From assembly GCA_035551475.1 (NCBI GenBank), contig DASZMX010000089.1, forward strand, positions 1-58,080: 58,080 bases of DNA, in the 5' to 3' direction. This stretch comes from DASZMX01 sp035551475. Lineage in GTDB: Bacteria; Verrucomicrobiota; Verrucomicrobiia; Limisphaerales; Palsa-1400. Below are positions 26,101-34,722 of the stretch, one piece after another (positions within the stretch are counted from its first letter, which is position 1; each line of letters opens with the position of its first letter). The translations under genes were made by a program, and so were the position numbers. The notes beneath the pieces are model-generated. The model was given only the letters and a program-made list of their open reading frames with translations. It made no database searches and was not told where the DNA came from.

Positions 26101-27792
26101 CGGCCGATTTTGATGACGTCCATCGCGTTCATCGCCGGGGTGTTTCCGCTGGTGGTGGCGACAGGCGCGGGCGCGGAAATGCGCCAGGCCATGGGCGTGG
26201 CGGTTTTTGCCGGCATGATCGGGGTGACGATCTTTGGCTTGTTCCTGACGCCCGTTTTCTATGTGACACTGATGAAACTCGGGGCGAAAAAGAAATCCCA
26301 ACCGGCGCCGCACGGTGTCCGGGCCGCCGCTGGAGTGGCGGCGGTGGTCCTAATCTTGACGGCGACGAACGCCTCTGCCGGCTGGTTCAAAGTGGGGCCG
26401 GATTATCATCCGCCCACGAACGACGCCCCTGCGGCTTACAAATCAGCCGAGCTGGGGCAATGGAAGGAAGGCGCGCCGCTGGATCATGTGGCCAAAGGCG
26501 CATGGTGGGAAGCGTTCGGCGACGCCGGCCTCAACGAGCTGGAGAACCAGGCGCTCGACGCCAACCAGCAAATCAAGGCGGCGGTCGCGCGCGTGGACCA
26601 GGCCCGCGCCACCGCGCGCGTCGCGCGCGCGGATTTGCTGCCGAGCCTGTACGCGTATCCAAGTTTCGCGCGCCAGCGCTTTTCGCCCAATCAACAGCCG
26701 AGCTTCGGCGCCTTGACGGCGAACACCTGGTCCACGCCCCTGGATTTGACCTACGAAGTGGATTTGTGGGGCCGGGTGCGCCGCAATTTTGAAGGCGCGC
26801 GCGCCGACGCGCAATCGTCCCTGGCCAACTTTTACAACGTATTATTGACGCTGCAAACGGACGTCGCGCAAAATTATTTTGGCCTGCGCGCGCTGGATGC
26901 GGAGATCTCGATCGTGGCGCGCACGATTGATTTGCGCCACGAGCAGGTGCGCCTGGTGCGCGGCCGTTTTGAAGGCGGCATTGGCAGCGACCTCGACACC
27001 GCCCGGGCCGAGACGGAATTGGCCACGACCGAGGCGGAAGCGGCCTCGCTCTTGCAGCGTCGCGCGCAATTCGAAAACGCCATTGCGGTCCTGGAAGGCG
27101 CGAATCCTTCGTCGTTCCGCCTCCCGGCCGTAACCTCGTCGAATTGGAATCCGGCGCCGCCGGTCATCCCCGCCGGCTTGCCCGCCGACCTGCTGGAGCG
27201 CCGTCCGGATGTGGCGGCGGCAGAGCGGGAATTGGCTGCGGCCAACGCCCGCGTTGGCGTGGCCAAAGCTTCGTTTTTTCCCGTGTTAAGCCTGACGGGC
27301 TCCGGCGGTTTCCTGAGCGCGGACGTGGATTCGCTGTTCAATTGGAGCAGCCGCACGTGGTCCATCGGCCCCAGCCTGACCCTGCCGATTTTTGCGGGCG
27401 GCCGGCTGCGCGCGAATTATCATCGCTCGCAAGCGGCGTTTGCCGAGGCCGCGGCGGTTTACCGGCAGCAGGTGCTGGTGGCCTTTGGCGACGTGGAGAA
27501 CAGCCTGTCCGGCATAAAATATCTTCTTGACCAATCGGAGGCGCAACAGCGCGCCGTCGCCAATTCCCGCCGCGCCGCCGATTTGGCGACCGACCGTTTC
27601 ACCTCGGGCATTGTCAGCTATCTGGAAGTGGTCGATGCCAGCCGCGATGCGCTGCAAGCCGAGCGCGCCAATGCGCAACTGACGGGGCAGCGGCTGATTG
27701 CCGCGGTGCAATTGATCAAGGCTCTCGGCGGCGGCTGGAACCAAAACGAACTCATGGCGCAATCAAGCCTTTCCCCGGACAAACGCCCATGA
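23164..27792 (+). CDS. RND efflux pump fused to a TolC/OprM-type outer-membrane factor
   Basis: From ATG 23164 (MNFSHFFIRRPIFAGVLS) the product is 1542 residues. Residues 1-1036 are a complete HAE1-type RND permease: N-terminal 'FFIRRPIFA', proton-relay D410-D411 (GIVVDDAIVVVEN) and K948 (GLACKNAILIVEFAKHH), and a normal final helix ending 'FGLFLTPVFYVTLMKL'. A basic, Pro-rich linker (1040-1053) leads to a hydrophobic stretch and an A-x-A site (1054-1072, ending TNASA|GW). Residues 1073-1542 are a full-length NodT/OprM-like factor starting 'KVGPDYHPP', with two coiled-coil repeat halves ('DLTYEVDLWGRVRR', 'LPIFAGGRLRANY'). Pump and outer-membrane channel are normally separate proteins. Cleavage by signal peptidase at about 1072 would release the channel. 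The usual lipobox Cys is absent. The frame is uninterrupted over 4.6 kb. Confidence 0.93.
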   Translation: MNFSHFFIRRPIFAGVLSTAIFLVGLLALLRLPIAEYPEVVPPTVVVRAVYPGANPKTIAETVASPLEQSVNGVEDSLYMFSQATPDGVMTLTVTFALGTDVDKAQVQVQNRVSQALPKLPEEVRNLGVTTTKQSPDLTMVVHLFSPTGRYNEVYLRNFATLQVKDALARIPGAGSVQVFGSGDYAMRIWLQPDKIAARNLTASDVVAAIREQNVQVAAGAIGQQPVSRPVDFELQINAKGRLVSPEEFGQIIVKVGPNGEKTLLKDVSRIELSADSYALRSLLDNKSAVALPIFQLPGANALQLSTDVRAKMEELKKTFPDGIDYSVVYDPTVFVRHSIEAVIHTLLEAVLLVVIVVILFLQTWRASIIPLAAVPVSLVGTFAVMLGLGFSINNLSLFGLVLAIGIVVDDAIVVVENVERNIALGLSPMEASKRAMSEVTSPIIATAMVLCAVFVPTAFISGLTGQFYKQFAITIAISTVISAFNSLTLSPALCAVLLKDHAAPKDRLARGMDAAFGWFFRPFNRVFAWAGERYSHGVANILRKSVVALIAYGGLILLTGWSFNKVPTGFLPSQDKQYLISFAQLPDASSLDRSEAVIRRMSEIGLKVKGVQSAVAFPGLSISGFSAAPNSGIVFFCLDSFEDRKAKNLSGPAIAAELNRQFASIQDAFVLTVPPPPIMGLGTIGGFKLYVEDRADLGFDALYQNLGSIMGQSAQTKGLDNVFSTFTVNVPQLDADIDRTKAKQQGVPLQNLFETMQIYLGSLYVNDFNRFGRTYEVIAQADASFRDHPEDITRLKTRNDKGQMVPLGALVRVTETHGPDRAMRYNGYPAAELNGGPAAGYSSGQAEELINKIVTSTLPKGMNYEWTELTYQRILAGDSAIYVYPLCVLLVFLVLAALYESFRLPLAIILIVPLCLLFAITGVWLKGSDNNIFTQIGLIVLVGLACKNAILIVEFAKHHQDQGMSPFDAALEACRLRLRPILMTSIAFIAGVFPLVVATGAGAEMRQAMGVAVFAGMIGVTIFGLFLTPVFYVTLMKLGAKKKSQPAPHGVRAAAGVAAVVLILTATNASAGWFKVGPDYHPPTNDAPAAYKSAELGQWKEGAPLDHVAKGAWWEAFGDAGLNELENQALDANQQIKAAVARVDQARATARVARADLLPSLYAYPSFARQRFSPNQQPSFGALTANTWSTPLDLTYEVDLWGRVRRNFEGARADAQSSLANFYNVLLTLQTDVAQNYFGLRALDAEISIVARTIDLRHEQVRLVRGRFEGGIGSDLDTARAETELATTEAEAASLLQRRAQFENAIAVLEGANPSSFRLPAVTSSNWNPAPPVIPAGLPADLLERRPDVAAAERELAAANARVGVAKASFFPVLSLTGSGGFLSADVDSLFNWSSRTWSIGPSLTLPIFAGGRLRANYHRSQAAFAEAAAVYRQQVLVAFGDVENSLSGIKYLLDQSEAQQRAVANSRRAADLATDRFTSGIVSYLEVVDASRDALQAERANAQLTGQRLIAAVQLIKALGGGWNQNELMAQSSLSPDKRP

Positions 27793-29042
27793 ACCGCCCT
27801 TCCGAACGCTCCCTTCTGCTGCTGCTGGCCTCGGTGCAGTTTGTCCACGTCGTGGACTTCATGATCATGATGCCGCTCGGGCCGCAGCTCATGCGCGACC
27901 TGAACATCGGCCCCGGACGCTTCAGCGCGCTCGTGGCGGCCTACACGATCAGCTCCGCCATCACGGGTTTGGTGGCGGCGCCTTTTCTGGATCGCTTTGA
28001 CCGGCGCAAATTGCTGCTGTTCTTTTTCGCGGGCTTCACGGTGGGGACATTGTCGTGCGCTCTCGCCCATAATTCCGCCGCCTTGCTGGTGGCGCGGGCT
28101 TTGAGTGGCGCGTTTGGAGGTCTATCCACCTCGCTGATTCTGGCGATTGTCGGTGACGTTGTGCCGGCGGAACGGCGCGCGGCCGGATTGGGAATTGTGA
28201 TGACAGCATTTTCCGCGGCGGCGGCGCTGGGCGTGCCCATGGGACTGCAATTGGCGGAAATGTATCGGTGGGAAATGCCGTTCTTCATGCTGGCGGCGCT
28301 GGCGGCGGTGATTTGGACCATGGTGTGGCTGCGGCTGCCGGAGTTGACCGGACATTTGAAAGAAGGCCGCGCCGGGGCGCAGCACGCTTTTGGATTGTTG
28401 ATGCGCGATGCCAACGCCGGTTGGGCGCTGTTGTTCATGAGCATGCTGGTGCTGGGGCACTTCACCATCATTCCGCTCCTGTCCACTTACCTTGTGTTCA
28501 ACACGGGCTTTCCCGAAAAATATTTGTTCCTGGCCTACTTTGTTGGCGGCGCATTAACAGTGTTCAGCGGGCCCTACATTGGCAAGCTGGCCGATCGCCT
28601 CGGGCGTTTTCGCACCCTGGCCTGCCTGATGGTGGTGGCGTGCATGGTGATTTTGGCCCTGAGCCATGCCGGACGAACTCCCATGTGGCTGACACTCGCG
28701 CTGGTCGGGGGATTTTTCATTTTCTCCAGCGGACGCTTTGTGCCGGGCCAAGCCATTATGACGCTGGCTGTGCCGGCCTCGCGCCGCGGCGCGTTCATGA
28801 GCTTGAGCGGATGCGCGCGGGACTTGGCGGCGGGTGTGGCGTCCACGCTGGGGGGGTGGATTGTGTTTCGGGCGCCTTCGGGGGAATTAATGAACTTCAC
28901 CTGGCTCGGCTGGGTGGCGGTGATCGCGAGCTGGCTGAGTGTTTGGATTGCCAGCTTCGTGCGAATCGATGATACGGCGCCGGCGGTCCACGCGCTGCAA
29001 CCCATCGCGGATAAAACACCGGAGTTGGTGGGCGAACCCTGA
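27789..29042 (+). CDS. MFS transporter (drug:H+ antiporter-like)
   Basis: The 417-residue product has 12 predicted hydrophobic helices. The family A-motif region between helices 2 and 3 reads 'GLVAAPFLDRFDRRKLLL', and helix 5 carries 'SAAAALGVPMGLQLAE', similar to the antiporter motif C. 'HVVDFMIMMPLGP' in helix 1 is typical of the AraJ/DHA-like group. Export of small molecules through the inner membrane is likely. Its ATG overlaps the RND-OMF stop by 4 nt (ATGA), so it is the third gene of the efflux operon and may hand substrate to the periplasmic adaptor. It ends 1 nt from the convergent gene. Confidence 0.88.
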   Translation: MNRPSERSLLLLLASVQFVHVVDFMIMMPLGPQLMRDLNIGPGRFSALVAAYTISSAITGLVAAPFLDRFDRRKLLLFFFAGFTVGTLSCALAHNSAALLVARALSGAFGGLSTSLILAIVGDVVPAERRAAGLGIVMTAFSAAAALGVPMGLQLAEMYRWEMPFFMLAALAAVIWTMVWLRLPELTGHLKEGRAGAQHAFGLLMRDANAGWALLFMSMLVLGHFTIIPLLSTYLVFNTGFPEKYLFLAYFVGGALTVFSGPYIGKLADRLGRFRTLACLMVVACMVILALSHAGRTPMWLTLALVGGFFIFSSGRFVPGQAIMTLAVPASRRGAFMSLSGCARDLAAGVASTLGGWIVFRAPSGELMNFTWLGWVAVIASWLSVWIASFVRIDDTAPAVHALQPIADKTPELVGEP

Positions 29043-29043
29043 A

Positions 29044-30525
29044 CTACGGCGCGGTCCGCACACGATAAAAGCGCTGCGTGTCCGGGCCCAAGCCGTCGGA
29101 ATAGGGCAGCACGGCGTTGGTCAACGGCGGGCCGAGGTTGATCCAATTCGTCTGGCTCAAGTTGGTTTTGTATTGCACCTGGTAATCCTGTCCCGGCGCG
29201 GCGTTCCACGTGAATTGGATTTGCCCGTTGGTTTGCGACACAGTCTGGAAAGCGAGCGGGCCGTTGGGCAGCGTGGTGAGCACAACGTCATCGAGATACC
29301 AGCCTTCGGTGTTGTTGAACGATGAATCCACGGTGTCAAATCGAAATCGCACCCGGACATTTGCTCCCGCGTAGGCGGAAAGGTCCACGCTGTTGCTCAA
29401 CCATTGGCTGGCGGTGTTGTTTTGCAAGCCGGCGCCTTTTTGCTCCACCGTGGTGTAGGTGGCGCCGTTATCGGTGGAAACTTCCACGTAGGCGAGATCG
29501 GCATCGACGCCATTCACCGGCTCCACGGCCATCAGGTAATTGAAGGACAGCGTAATGGGCCCGGCGGGCAGGCTCAGCGCCGGCGACACCGCGACGCCGG
29601 CATTGGCCGTGCCCGTGTTATAATTTCCGCCGCCCGCCGCGCCTTCGTTCTGGCCGTAATACAAACTGTGGGTGGGACTGTGTCCGGCATCCTGGGCGCG
29701 TCCGCTGCTAACGTGCCATAAGCCGTGGCCTTCATTGTAATTGTTGTCCAGGACAAATCCCTGAAGCCCGCTTTCAAAATCGAAATGATATTTCGGCACG
29801 ACGACGTAAAGAGTCGCCGGATCGCTTAGTTGAGCACCATAGGCGTTGCTCACCAAGCAGCTAAACTGGCTCCCGGAATCGGAAGCTTGCGCATTCGCAA
29901 ATGTGTAGCTCGCGCTGTTCGCGCCGGGAATGAAAGCATTGCCGCGTTTCCAGAAATAAGAGAGCGGGCTCAAGCTGTTCGCCTCCACCGTAAAGGTGGC
30001 ATCCTGGCCCACGCTGACCACTTGATTGGTGGGTTGTGTGCCGATGAGCGGCGGGCCGTTGGCCGTCAACGAAAGGTGAAACGCCAGATTTCCCGAACTG
30101 CCCGCCGTGCCGCCCGCCAGAAACTTATATATGACACCGCTGCTGACCTGGATGGAAAGCCGGGATGTCAATACGCCATTCAAAAGGTCGTCATCGTTGC
30201 AGGCCAGTTCCGTGAGCGAGCCGCATGCGCCGCTATAAATCGCCAGCCCCGTGTCAAAATCGCTGCCGGAGGTGTCCACGTCCAATTGGCCATCGGACGG
30301 CGGCGTGTATTGAAACCAAACGCCGTTGGCAAAACCATCAATGCAGGAAGGCGCCGGGTCATTCGCGGTCGTGGCGTCGGTGGTGGATTCGGAATGGCTG
30401 TAAATGGCGTTGGAAATGACGAGAGCGGTGTCGCAGGAATCGTTGGCAGGGGCGGCCCTCGCCGTGGCCGCCGCAAAGATGAGAGCCATGGCGGTTCGTA
30501 AGATATGGGCAAGGGCGGAGCGCAT
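29044..30525 (-). CDS. Secreted PPC-like / Ig-like / MAM-like protein
   Basis: From ATG 30525 the product is 493 residues; a start 24 nt upstream is also in frame. A signal peptide (MALIFAAATARA|APAND) is followed by a PPC-like domain ('GVWFQYTPPSDGQLDVDTSG', 'DTGLAIYSG'). Next are an Ig-like domain ('LSYFWKRGNAFI', 'ASDSGSQFSCLVSN') and a MAM/jelly-roll domain ('LSFNYLMAVEPV', 'NVRVRFRFDTVD', 'EGWYLDDVVL'). The C-terminal module 'DYQVQYKTNLSQTNW' is shared with the giant GloVer proteins. It is exported; binding of sugars or surfaces is the likely theme, but no catalytic residues are seen. Confidence 0.87.
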   Translation of the reverse strand: MRSALAHILRTAMALIFAAATARAAPANDSCDTALVISNAIYSHSESTTDATTANDPAPSCIDGFANGVWFQYTPPSDGQLDVDTSGSDFDTGLAIYSGACGSLTELACNDDDLLNGVLTSRLSIQVSSGVIYKFLAGGTAGSSGNLAFHLSLTANGPPLIGTQPTNQVVSVGQDATFTVEANSLSPLSYFWKRGNAFIPGANSASYTFANAQASDSGSQFSCLVSNAYGAQLSDPATLYVVVPKYHFDFESGLQGFVLDNNYNEGHGLWHVSSGRAQDAGHSPTHSLYYGQNEGAAGGGNYNTGTANAGVAVSPALSLPAGPITLSFNYLMAVEPVNGVDADLAYVEVSTDNGATYTTVEQKGAGLQNNTASQWLSNSVDLSAYAGANVRVRFRFDTVDSSFNNTEGWYLDDVVLTTLPNGPLAFQTVSQTNGQIQFTWNAAPGQDYQVQYKTNLSQTNWINLGPPLTNAVLPYSDGLGPDTQRFYRVRTAP

Positions 30526-30671
30526 CGGAAAATGTGATCGGGCGGCCAAAACTACCTTGTGTATTTCAACGAAACGCTATAGAAACGACCGGCCATCAGT
30601 CAAGACCATTTGCCTGCTGGATTTGTCTCGACAAGGAAGTTGTGTCACTTTTACGATGAAATCTTAATACG

Positions 30672-31052
30672 ATGAACTGGAAACCTCTTCTCTGCGTGGC
30701 GGCCCTGGCCCTGGCGGCTGGCTGCAAGTCCCAACAAAATCCCTACGCCTCGCTCGGCGAATACGGCTTTAGTTACGACCTTGCGCAATACCCTGTGCCG
30801 GGCTTGACGGTCGCTGAGAACGATCGTATTTCGCGCACGCCTGCGGCTCCGCCCACGCTGCTCTGGGCCCCGGCGGCGCCGGCAGTCATCGTCGCGCCGG
30901 TGCCCGTCAAGAAAACGGTGATGGTCACCCCCGAGACCGCCGCGCCCGCGGTGGTGCCGGAAGTGGTCGTGCCCGTCGCCCCGGCGCCCGCGCCTGAATC
31001 CGTTCCGGTGCAGAAACCGACCACCCCGACGCAATCGGTCGAAGAGAAATAA
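30672..31052 (+). CDS. Small Pro/Val-rich lipoprotein
   Basis: The 126-residue product has a lipoprotein signal (LLCVAALALAAGC, Cys18). The mature part begins 'KSQQNPYASLGEYGF' and then becomes a low-complexity Ala/Pro/Val tail (APVPVKKTVMVTPE, VVPVAPAPAPES). It is probably an outer-membrane-anchored protein whose tail spans part of the periplasm. I do not recognise the family. It is a single gene with its own terminator and no visible Shine-Dalgarno. Confidence 0.8.
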   Translation: MNWKPLLCVAALALAAGCKSQQNPYASLGEYGFSYDLAQYPVPGLTVAENDRISRTPAAPPTLLWAPAAPAVIVAPVPVKKTVMVTPETAAPAVVPEVVVPVAPAPAPESVPVQKPTTPTQSVEEK

Positions 31053-31076
31053 CTTATTTTCAGCTTAGCTTTGCGC

Positions 31077-31109
31077 ACGGCGGCCGAGGGGCCGCCGTTT
31101 TGCTTTTTC
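31077..31109 (+). terminator. Rho-independent terminator after the small lipoprotein gene
   Basis: Nine-bp arms ACGGCGGCC / GGCCGCCGT with loop GAGG are followed by TTTGCTTTTT. It starts 24 nt after the stop codon and ends just before the convergent kinase gene. Confidence 0.88.
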
Positions 31110-31116
31110 TAACGCC

Positions 31117-33042
31117 TCAGCGAGCGGAAACTTCGTTGTGCAACGCGTCGTAAACGCTATTGAGAAGCGTCTCCGCCGTGAAAGGTTTGGCCAGGAATTG
31201 GCGGGCTCCGGCTTCCAGCAGGCGGCTCTGCCGGTCTGGGGTGGCCAGGCCGCTGGCGGCGATAATGCGCACCTCGGGGTTGATTTTCAGCAGGGCGGCA
31301 ATCATGGCGGCGCCATCCATCACCGGCATCATCAAATCTGTCAAGACGAGTTCGATTTCGCGGCGGCGCTGGTTATAGATTCCCATGCCCTCCGCCCCGC
31401 TGTGCGCGGTGATGACCGTATAGCCGTAGGTTTCGAGAATTTGCCGGGTGATCACGCGCAGGGATGCTTCGTCGTCCACCACGAGAATCAGCTCACCGCT
31501 GCCGCGCGGCAAATGCGCCTCCACCTCGTCGGAGGACAGGGGGCGTCCGCCAGCCTCCGCCGGCAGCCAAATCTCGAAGGCAGAGCCCCGGCCGATTTCG
31601 CTCTGCACCTGAATGAAGCCGCCATGACGTTGCACAATGCCGCGCACAGTCGAAAGCCCCAGGCCCGTGCCGTGGCTGGCTTCCTTGGTGGTGAAAAAGC
31701 GCTCGAAGATTTTCTCTTTCAATTCCGGGGCAATGCCGGCGCCGGTGTCAGCCACGGTGATGACCACATAAGGCCCGGGAAGCGCCCCCACGGGTGAGCC
31801 GGTGGAGAGTTCGACATTTCTGGCGCTGACGGACAAGACCCCGCCCGCAGGCATGGCGTCGCGGGCGTTGACGTAAAGATTGAGGAGGACCTGGTGCAGT
31901 TCGGTGGGATCACCGGCCAGGGGCCAGAGGTCGTTGGCTATGTCCGAACGATGCCGGATTGATTTGGGAAACGTGCGCCGCGCAATGTTCAGCATTTCGC
32001 GGATCAGATGTTTGGGGCTGAGCGGCACCCGCCGCCCTTCCGCGCCGCGTGCGAACGACAGCACTTGCTTGACCAATTCCGCCCCGCGCTCGGCGCTCCC
32101 CTGGATCAGCGCGATCATTTGCCGGTTGTTTTCCTCCGATTGGCCCATCTTGAGCAATTCGCAAGACATCAGGATGGGCGCGAGCACATTGTTCAAGTCA
32201 TGCGCGATGCCGCCGGCTAGCAGCCCGATGCTGTCCATGCGTTGCACGCGCAAAAATTGCTCTTCCAAACCCTTTTTCTCCGTGATGTCTTCCACCATGC
32301 CGATGGCGTATTGCAAACGATGGTCGGGGCCGCGCACGACGGACACAGTCAACCGGCCGAGCACGATTTCCCCATTTTTACGCACGTAGCGCTTTTCAAT
32401 TTGGTATCGCTCGGTTTTGCCGTCGATCAATTGGCGGTACAAATCGAGATCCGTTTGCACATCGTCGGGATGGGTGAATTCGCTGAAAGCCATGCCGCGC
32501 AATTCCTCCTCCGAATAACCGAGCAAGGATTGCAGCGCGTGATTGCACCTGGTCGGGTGGCCTTCGCCATCGACCAGGGCGATGCCCATCGCGGCGTTCT
32601 CGAACATGACGCGGAATTCGGCCTCGCTCTTCTGGACCGCGCGTTCGGCCTCGGTGCGAACGGTGATGTCGCGAATGATGGCCAGGAGGCGCGGGCGGCC
32701 TTGGTATTGAAAGGGTGTGCCCTTGAGTTCCACCGTCACGCCAACGCCGTCGCGGCGCAGGATGACGCCTTCGCCCAAAAATGCCTGTCCGCGGCTGACC
32801 GTGGACAGGTACGAAGAATACAAGCGCCACGATTCGGGATGAAATAACTGGGACGGGGTCAGCCGGGCCAATTCCGTGGAAGTGTAGCCCAGCAACCGGC
32901 ACAAGGCCGGGTTGACTTGCACCACCCCGCCATCGGGTTCGCTGATCAGCAAGCCGTCGGTGACGCTGTCAAAAACGGCGCGATATTGCTCCTCGTTTTC
33001 CTGCGGGGAGAGTTCCGCCTGATTGCGCGTTGGTTCGTTCAT
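31117..33042 (-). CDS. PAS-PAS-histidine kinase-receiver hybrid protein
   Basis: From ATG 33042 the product is 641 residues. Two PAS domains (about 15-135, 'DGLLISEPDGGVVQVNPA'; about 140-260, 'VDGEGHPTRCNHALQSLLGY') precede HisKA with H281 (GGIAHDLNNVL). The ATPase domain has 'LNLYVNARDAM', 'DTGAGI' and 'GTGLGLSTVRG'. The C-terminal receiver has D569 (LVLTDLMMP) and the late Lys (FLAKPFT). There is no membrane segment or DNA-binding domain. It is a cytosolic hybrid kinase whose partner is not encoded nearby; the adjacent divergent genes are a polar amino-acid transporter, so nutrient sensing is possible but unproven. The frame is open 57 nt further upstream. Confidence 0.92.
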   Translation of the reverse strand: MNEPTRNQAELSPQENEEQYRAVFDSVTDGLLISEPDGGVVQVNPALCRLLGYTSTELARLTPSQLFHPESWRLYSSYLSTVSRGQAFLGEGVILRRDGVGVTVELKGTPFQYQGRPRLLAIIRDITVRTEAERAVQKSEAEFRVMFENAAMGIALVDGEGHPTRCNHALQSLLGYSEEELRGMAFSEFTHPDDVQTDLDLYRQLIDGKTERYQIEKRYVRKNGEIVLGRLTVSVVRGPDHRLQYAIGMVEDITEKKGLEEQFLRVQRMDSIGLLAGGIAHDLNNVLAPILMSCELLKMGQSEENNRQMIALIQGSAERGAELVKQVLSFARGAEGRRVPLSPKHLIREMLNIARRTFPKSIRHRSDIANDLWPLAGDPTELHQVLLNLYVNARDAMPAGGVLSVSARNVELSTGSPVGALPGPYVVITVADTGAGIAPELKEKIFERFFTTKEASHGTGLGLSTVRGIVQRHGGFIQVQSEIGRGSAFEIWLPAEAGGRPLSSDEVEAHLPRGSGELILVVDDEASLRVITRQILETYGYTVITAHSGAEGMGIYNQRRREIELVLTDLMMPVMDGAAMIAALLKINPEVRIIAASGLATPDRQSRLLEAGARQFLAKPFTAETLLNSVYDALHNEVSAR

Positions 33043-33109
33043 TATGCTTTGCGCCTGCCGCAAACCCGGTGGCATCCCATCCCCGCGCGGCGGCCTCATT
33101 GGTTAGGAT

Positions 33110-33127
33110 TGTATACTATTCCATACA
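33110..33127. promoter_or_regulatory. Inverted repeat between divergent kinase and transporter genes
   Basis: Arms TGTAT and ATACA with an 8-nt spacer lie in the 168-nt divergent intergenic region. It could be an operator or promoter element (the A/T-rich core includes GTATAC), but the short arms make chance likely. Confidence 0.22.
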
Positions 33128-33210
33128 TTCAGGGCGGAGTCAAAGACGGCGCCTAGCAGCAAAATTGCGGCAAATTCCAAAAAAATCCTTGCGTCGTCTG
33201 CATTCATGCT

Positions 33211-34722
33211 ATGCTCCGACCCGCCATGGGCCGCTGCTGGCGCCTGTCGCCAATAATTAGTCTTGTCTGCCTTTTTCTGCTCGGCGGCGCCCTTCCGGCG
33301 CCGGGAGCCGCCGACCATTTGACCGTCATCCGGCAGCGGGGGACGCTGGCCTGGGGCGCGGACGCCGAGGGCGGCGCGCCATATGTGTATCCCGATCCCC
33401 AGCGCCCGGAGCAGCTCATTGGTTTTGAGCGCGAAGTGGCGGACGCCCTGGCCGCCCAGCTCGGCGTCAAGGCGGTCATGGTGCAAAATCAATGGGACCA
33501 GTTAATCCCAGGCCTGGAGCGCGGCAATTTCGATATCATCCTCAACGGCCTGGAAATCACGCCGGACAACCGGCAGCGGATCGCGATGTCGCGCCCTTAT
33601 TTTGTGTATGCGCAACAGATTATTGTCCGCCGGGATGCGGTGGAAATTCCTGACCTGGAGCATCTGAAAGGAAAATCCGTCGGCGTGCTTTCGTATTCGG
33701 TGGCGCAACGTTTGTTGGAAAAAATGGGTGGCGTAGATGTCCGGCTGTATCCGGGCAACGTGGAAAGTTTCATTGATCTCAAAGCCAACCGCATTCAAGC
33801 GGCGTTGCTGGATCTGCCGGTGGCGCTATTTTACGCCCGTCCTGATCCCGACCTGAAATTTTCCGGCCAGCCATGCGCGCCGGGTTATTATGGGATTGGC
33901 GTGCGCAAGGAGGACGCTTCGCTCCTGCTGGCGATCAACCAGGCCATTGAGAAACTGGCGCAAGACCGAACGCTGGAGCGCATTTACCGGAAATATGGCG
34001 TTTGGGATGAGCGCCAGGAGCATTTGTCGGACTATCACCCCGAGGCTGCGTCGCAACGGAAGTCTGTGTCCACGTTGCGCGAATGGCCCAAATACCTGCC
34101 GTTGCTCCTGCGCGGCGCGTGGATCACGCTGCAACTGTCGGTGTGCGGCATGGCTCTGGCCGTGGTGGCGGGCCTGGCGCTGGTATGGTTGCGTCTCTAC
34201 GCGATCGCGCCGCTGCGCTGGCTGGCGCAGGCTTATGTGGAGATTATTCGCGGCACGCCGCTGCTCATTCAGCTTTTCCTGATTTATTATGGCCTCCCCC
34301 AGATTGGCATTCGGCTCAACGCCTTTTTCGCGGGGGCGCTGGGCCTGGGATTAAATTATGCGGCGAGCGAATCAGAAAATTATCGCGCCGGGATCGAAGC
34401 CGTCCCGCGCGGCCAGGTCGAGGCTGCGCAAGCCCTGGGCATGACGCACGGCCAATGTGTGCGCCATATTATCTTGCCGCAAGCGCTGCGGTTGGTCATT
34501 CCGCCGGTGACGAATGATTTTATCGCCATGTTCAAGGACTCCTCCATTGTCTCGGTGATCACGATGGTGGAATTGACGAAGGTTTATGGCATGCTGGCGA
34601 TGTCCACGTATGATTATATCGGCCTGGGATTGATGACGGCGGGAATTTATTTTGCGCTGAGTTATCCGGCGTCGATTCTCGCGCGCTGGCTGGAAAGGAG
34701 GCTGACGTATGATCGCCGTTGA
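33211..34722 (+). CDS. Polar amino-acid ABC transporter: binding protein fused to permease
   Basis: The 503-residue protein has a signal sequence (IISLVCLFLLGGALPAPGAA) and then an SBP_bac_3 substrate-binding domain (about 35-275; 'LIGFEREVADALAAQLG', 'LNGLEITPDNRQRIAMSRPY', 'IQAALLDLPVALFYA'). A HisM/GlnP-type permease domain follows (about 295-500; 'YLPLLLRGAWITLQLS', 'EIIRGTPLLIQLFLIYYGLP', EAA loop 'EAAQALGMTHGQCVRHIILP'). The binding domain would stand in the periplasm tethered to the channel. It overlaps the ATPase gene by 14 nt. SBP-permease fusions are known for Gln/Glu/Arg-type importers; the exact amino acid cannot be read. Confidence 0.9.
   Translation: MLRPAMGRCWRLSPIISLVCLFLLGGALPAPGAADHLTVIRQRGTLAWGADAEGGAPYVYPDPQRPEQLIGFEREVADALAAQLGVKAVMVQNQWDQLIPGLERGNFDIILNGLEITPDNRQRIAMSRPYFVYAQQIIVRRDAVEIPDLEHLKGKSVGVLSYSVAQRLLEKMGGVDVRLYPGNVESFIDLKANRIQAALLDLPVALFYARPDPDLKFSGQPCAPGYYGIGVRKEDASLLLAINQAIEKLAQDRTLERIYRKYGVWDERQEHLSDYHPEAASQRKSVSTLREWPKYLPLLLRGAWITLQLSVCGMALAVVAGLALVWLRLYAIAPLRWLAQAYVEIIRGTPLLIQLFLIYYGLPQIGIRLNAFFAGALGLGLNYAASESENYRAGIEAVPRGQVEAAQALGMTHGQCVRHIILPQALRLVIPPVTNDFIAMFKDSSIVSVITMVELTKVYGMLAMSTYDYIGLGLMTAGIYFALSYPASILARWLERRLTYDRR

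Noticed and set aside
26260..26400. Sequencing or assembly error joining two genes at the RND-OMF junction
   Set aside because: The frame is continuous, codon use is normal, and the junction codes for a sensible linker and export signal. It cannot be fully excluded without reads, so it is listed as the main test of the finding.
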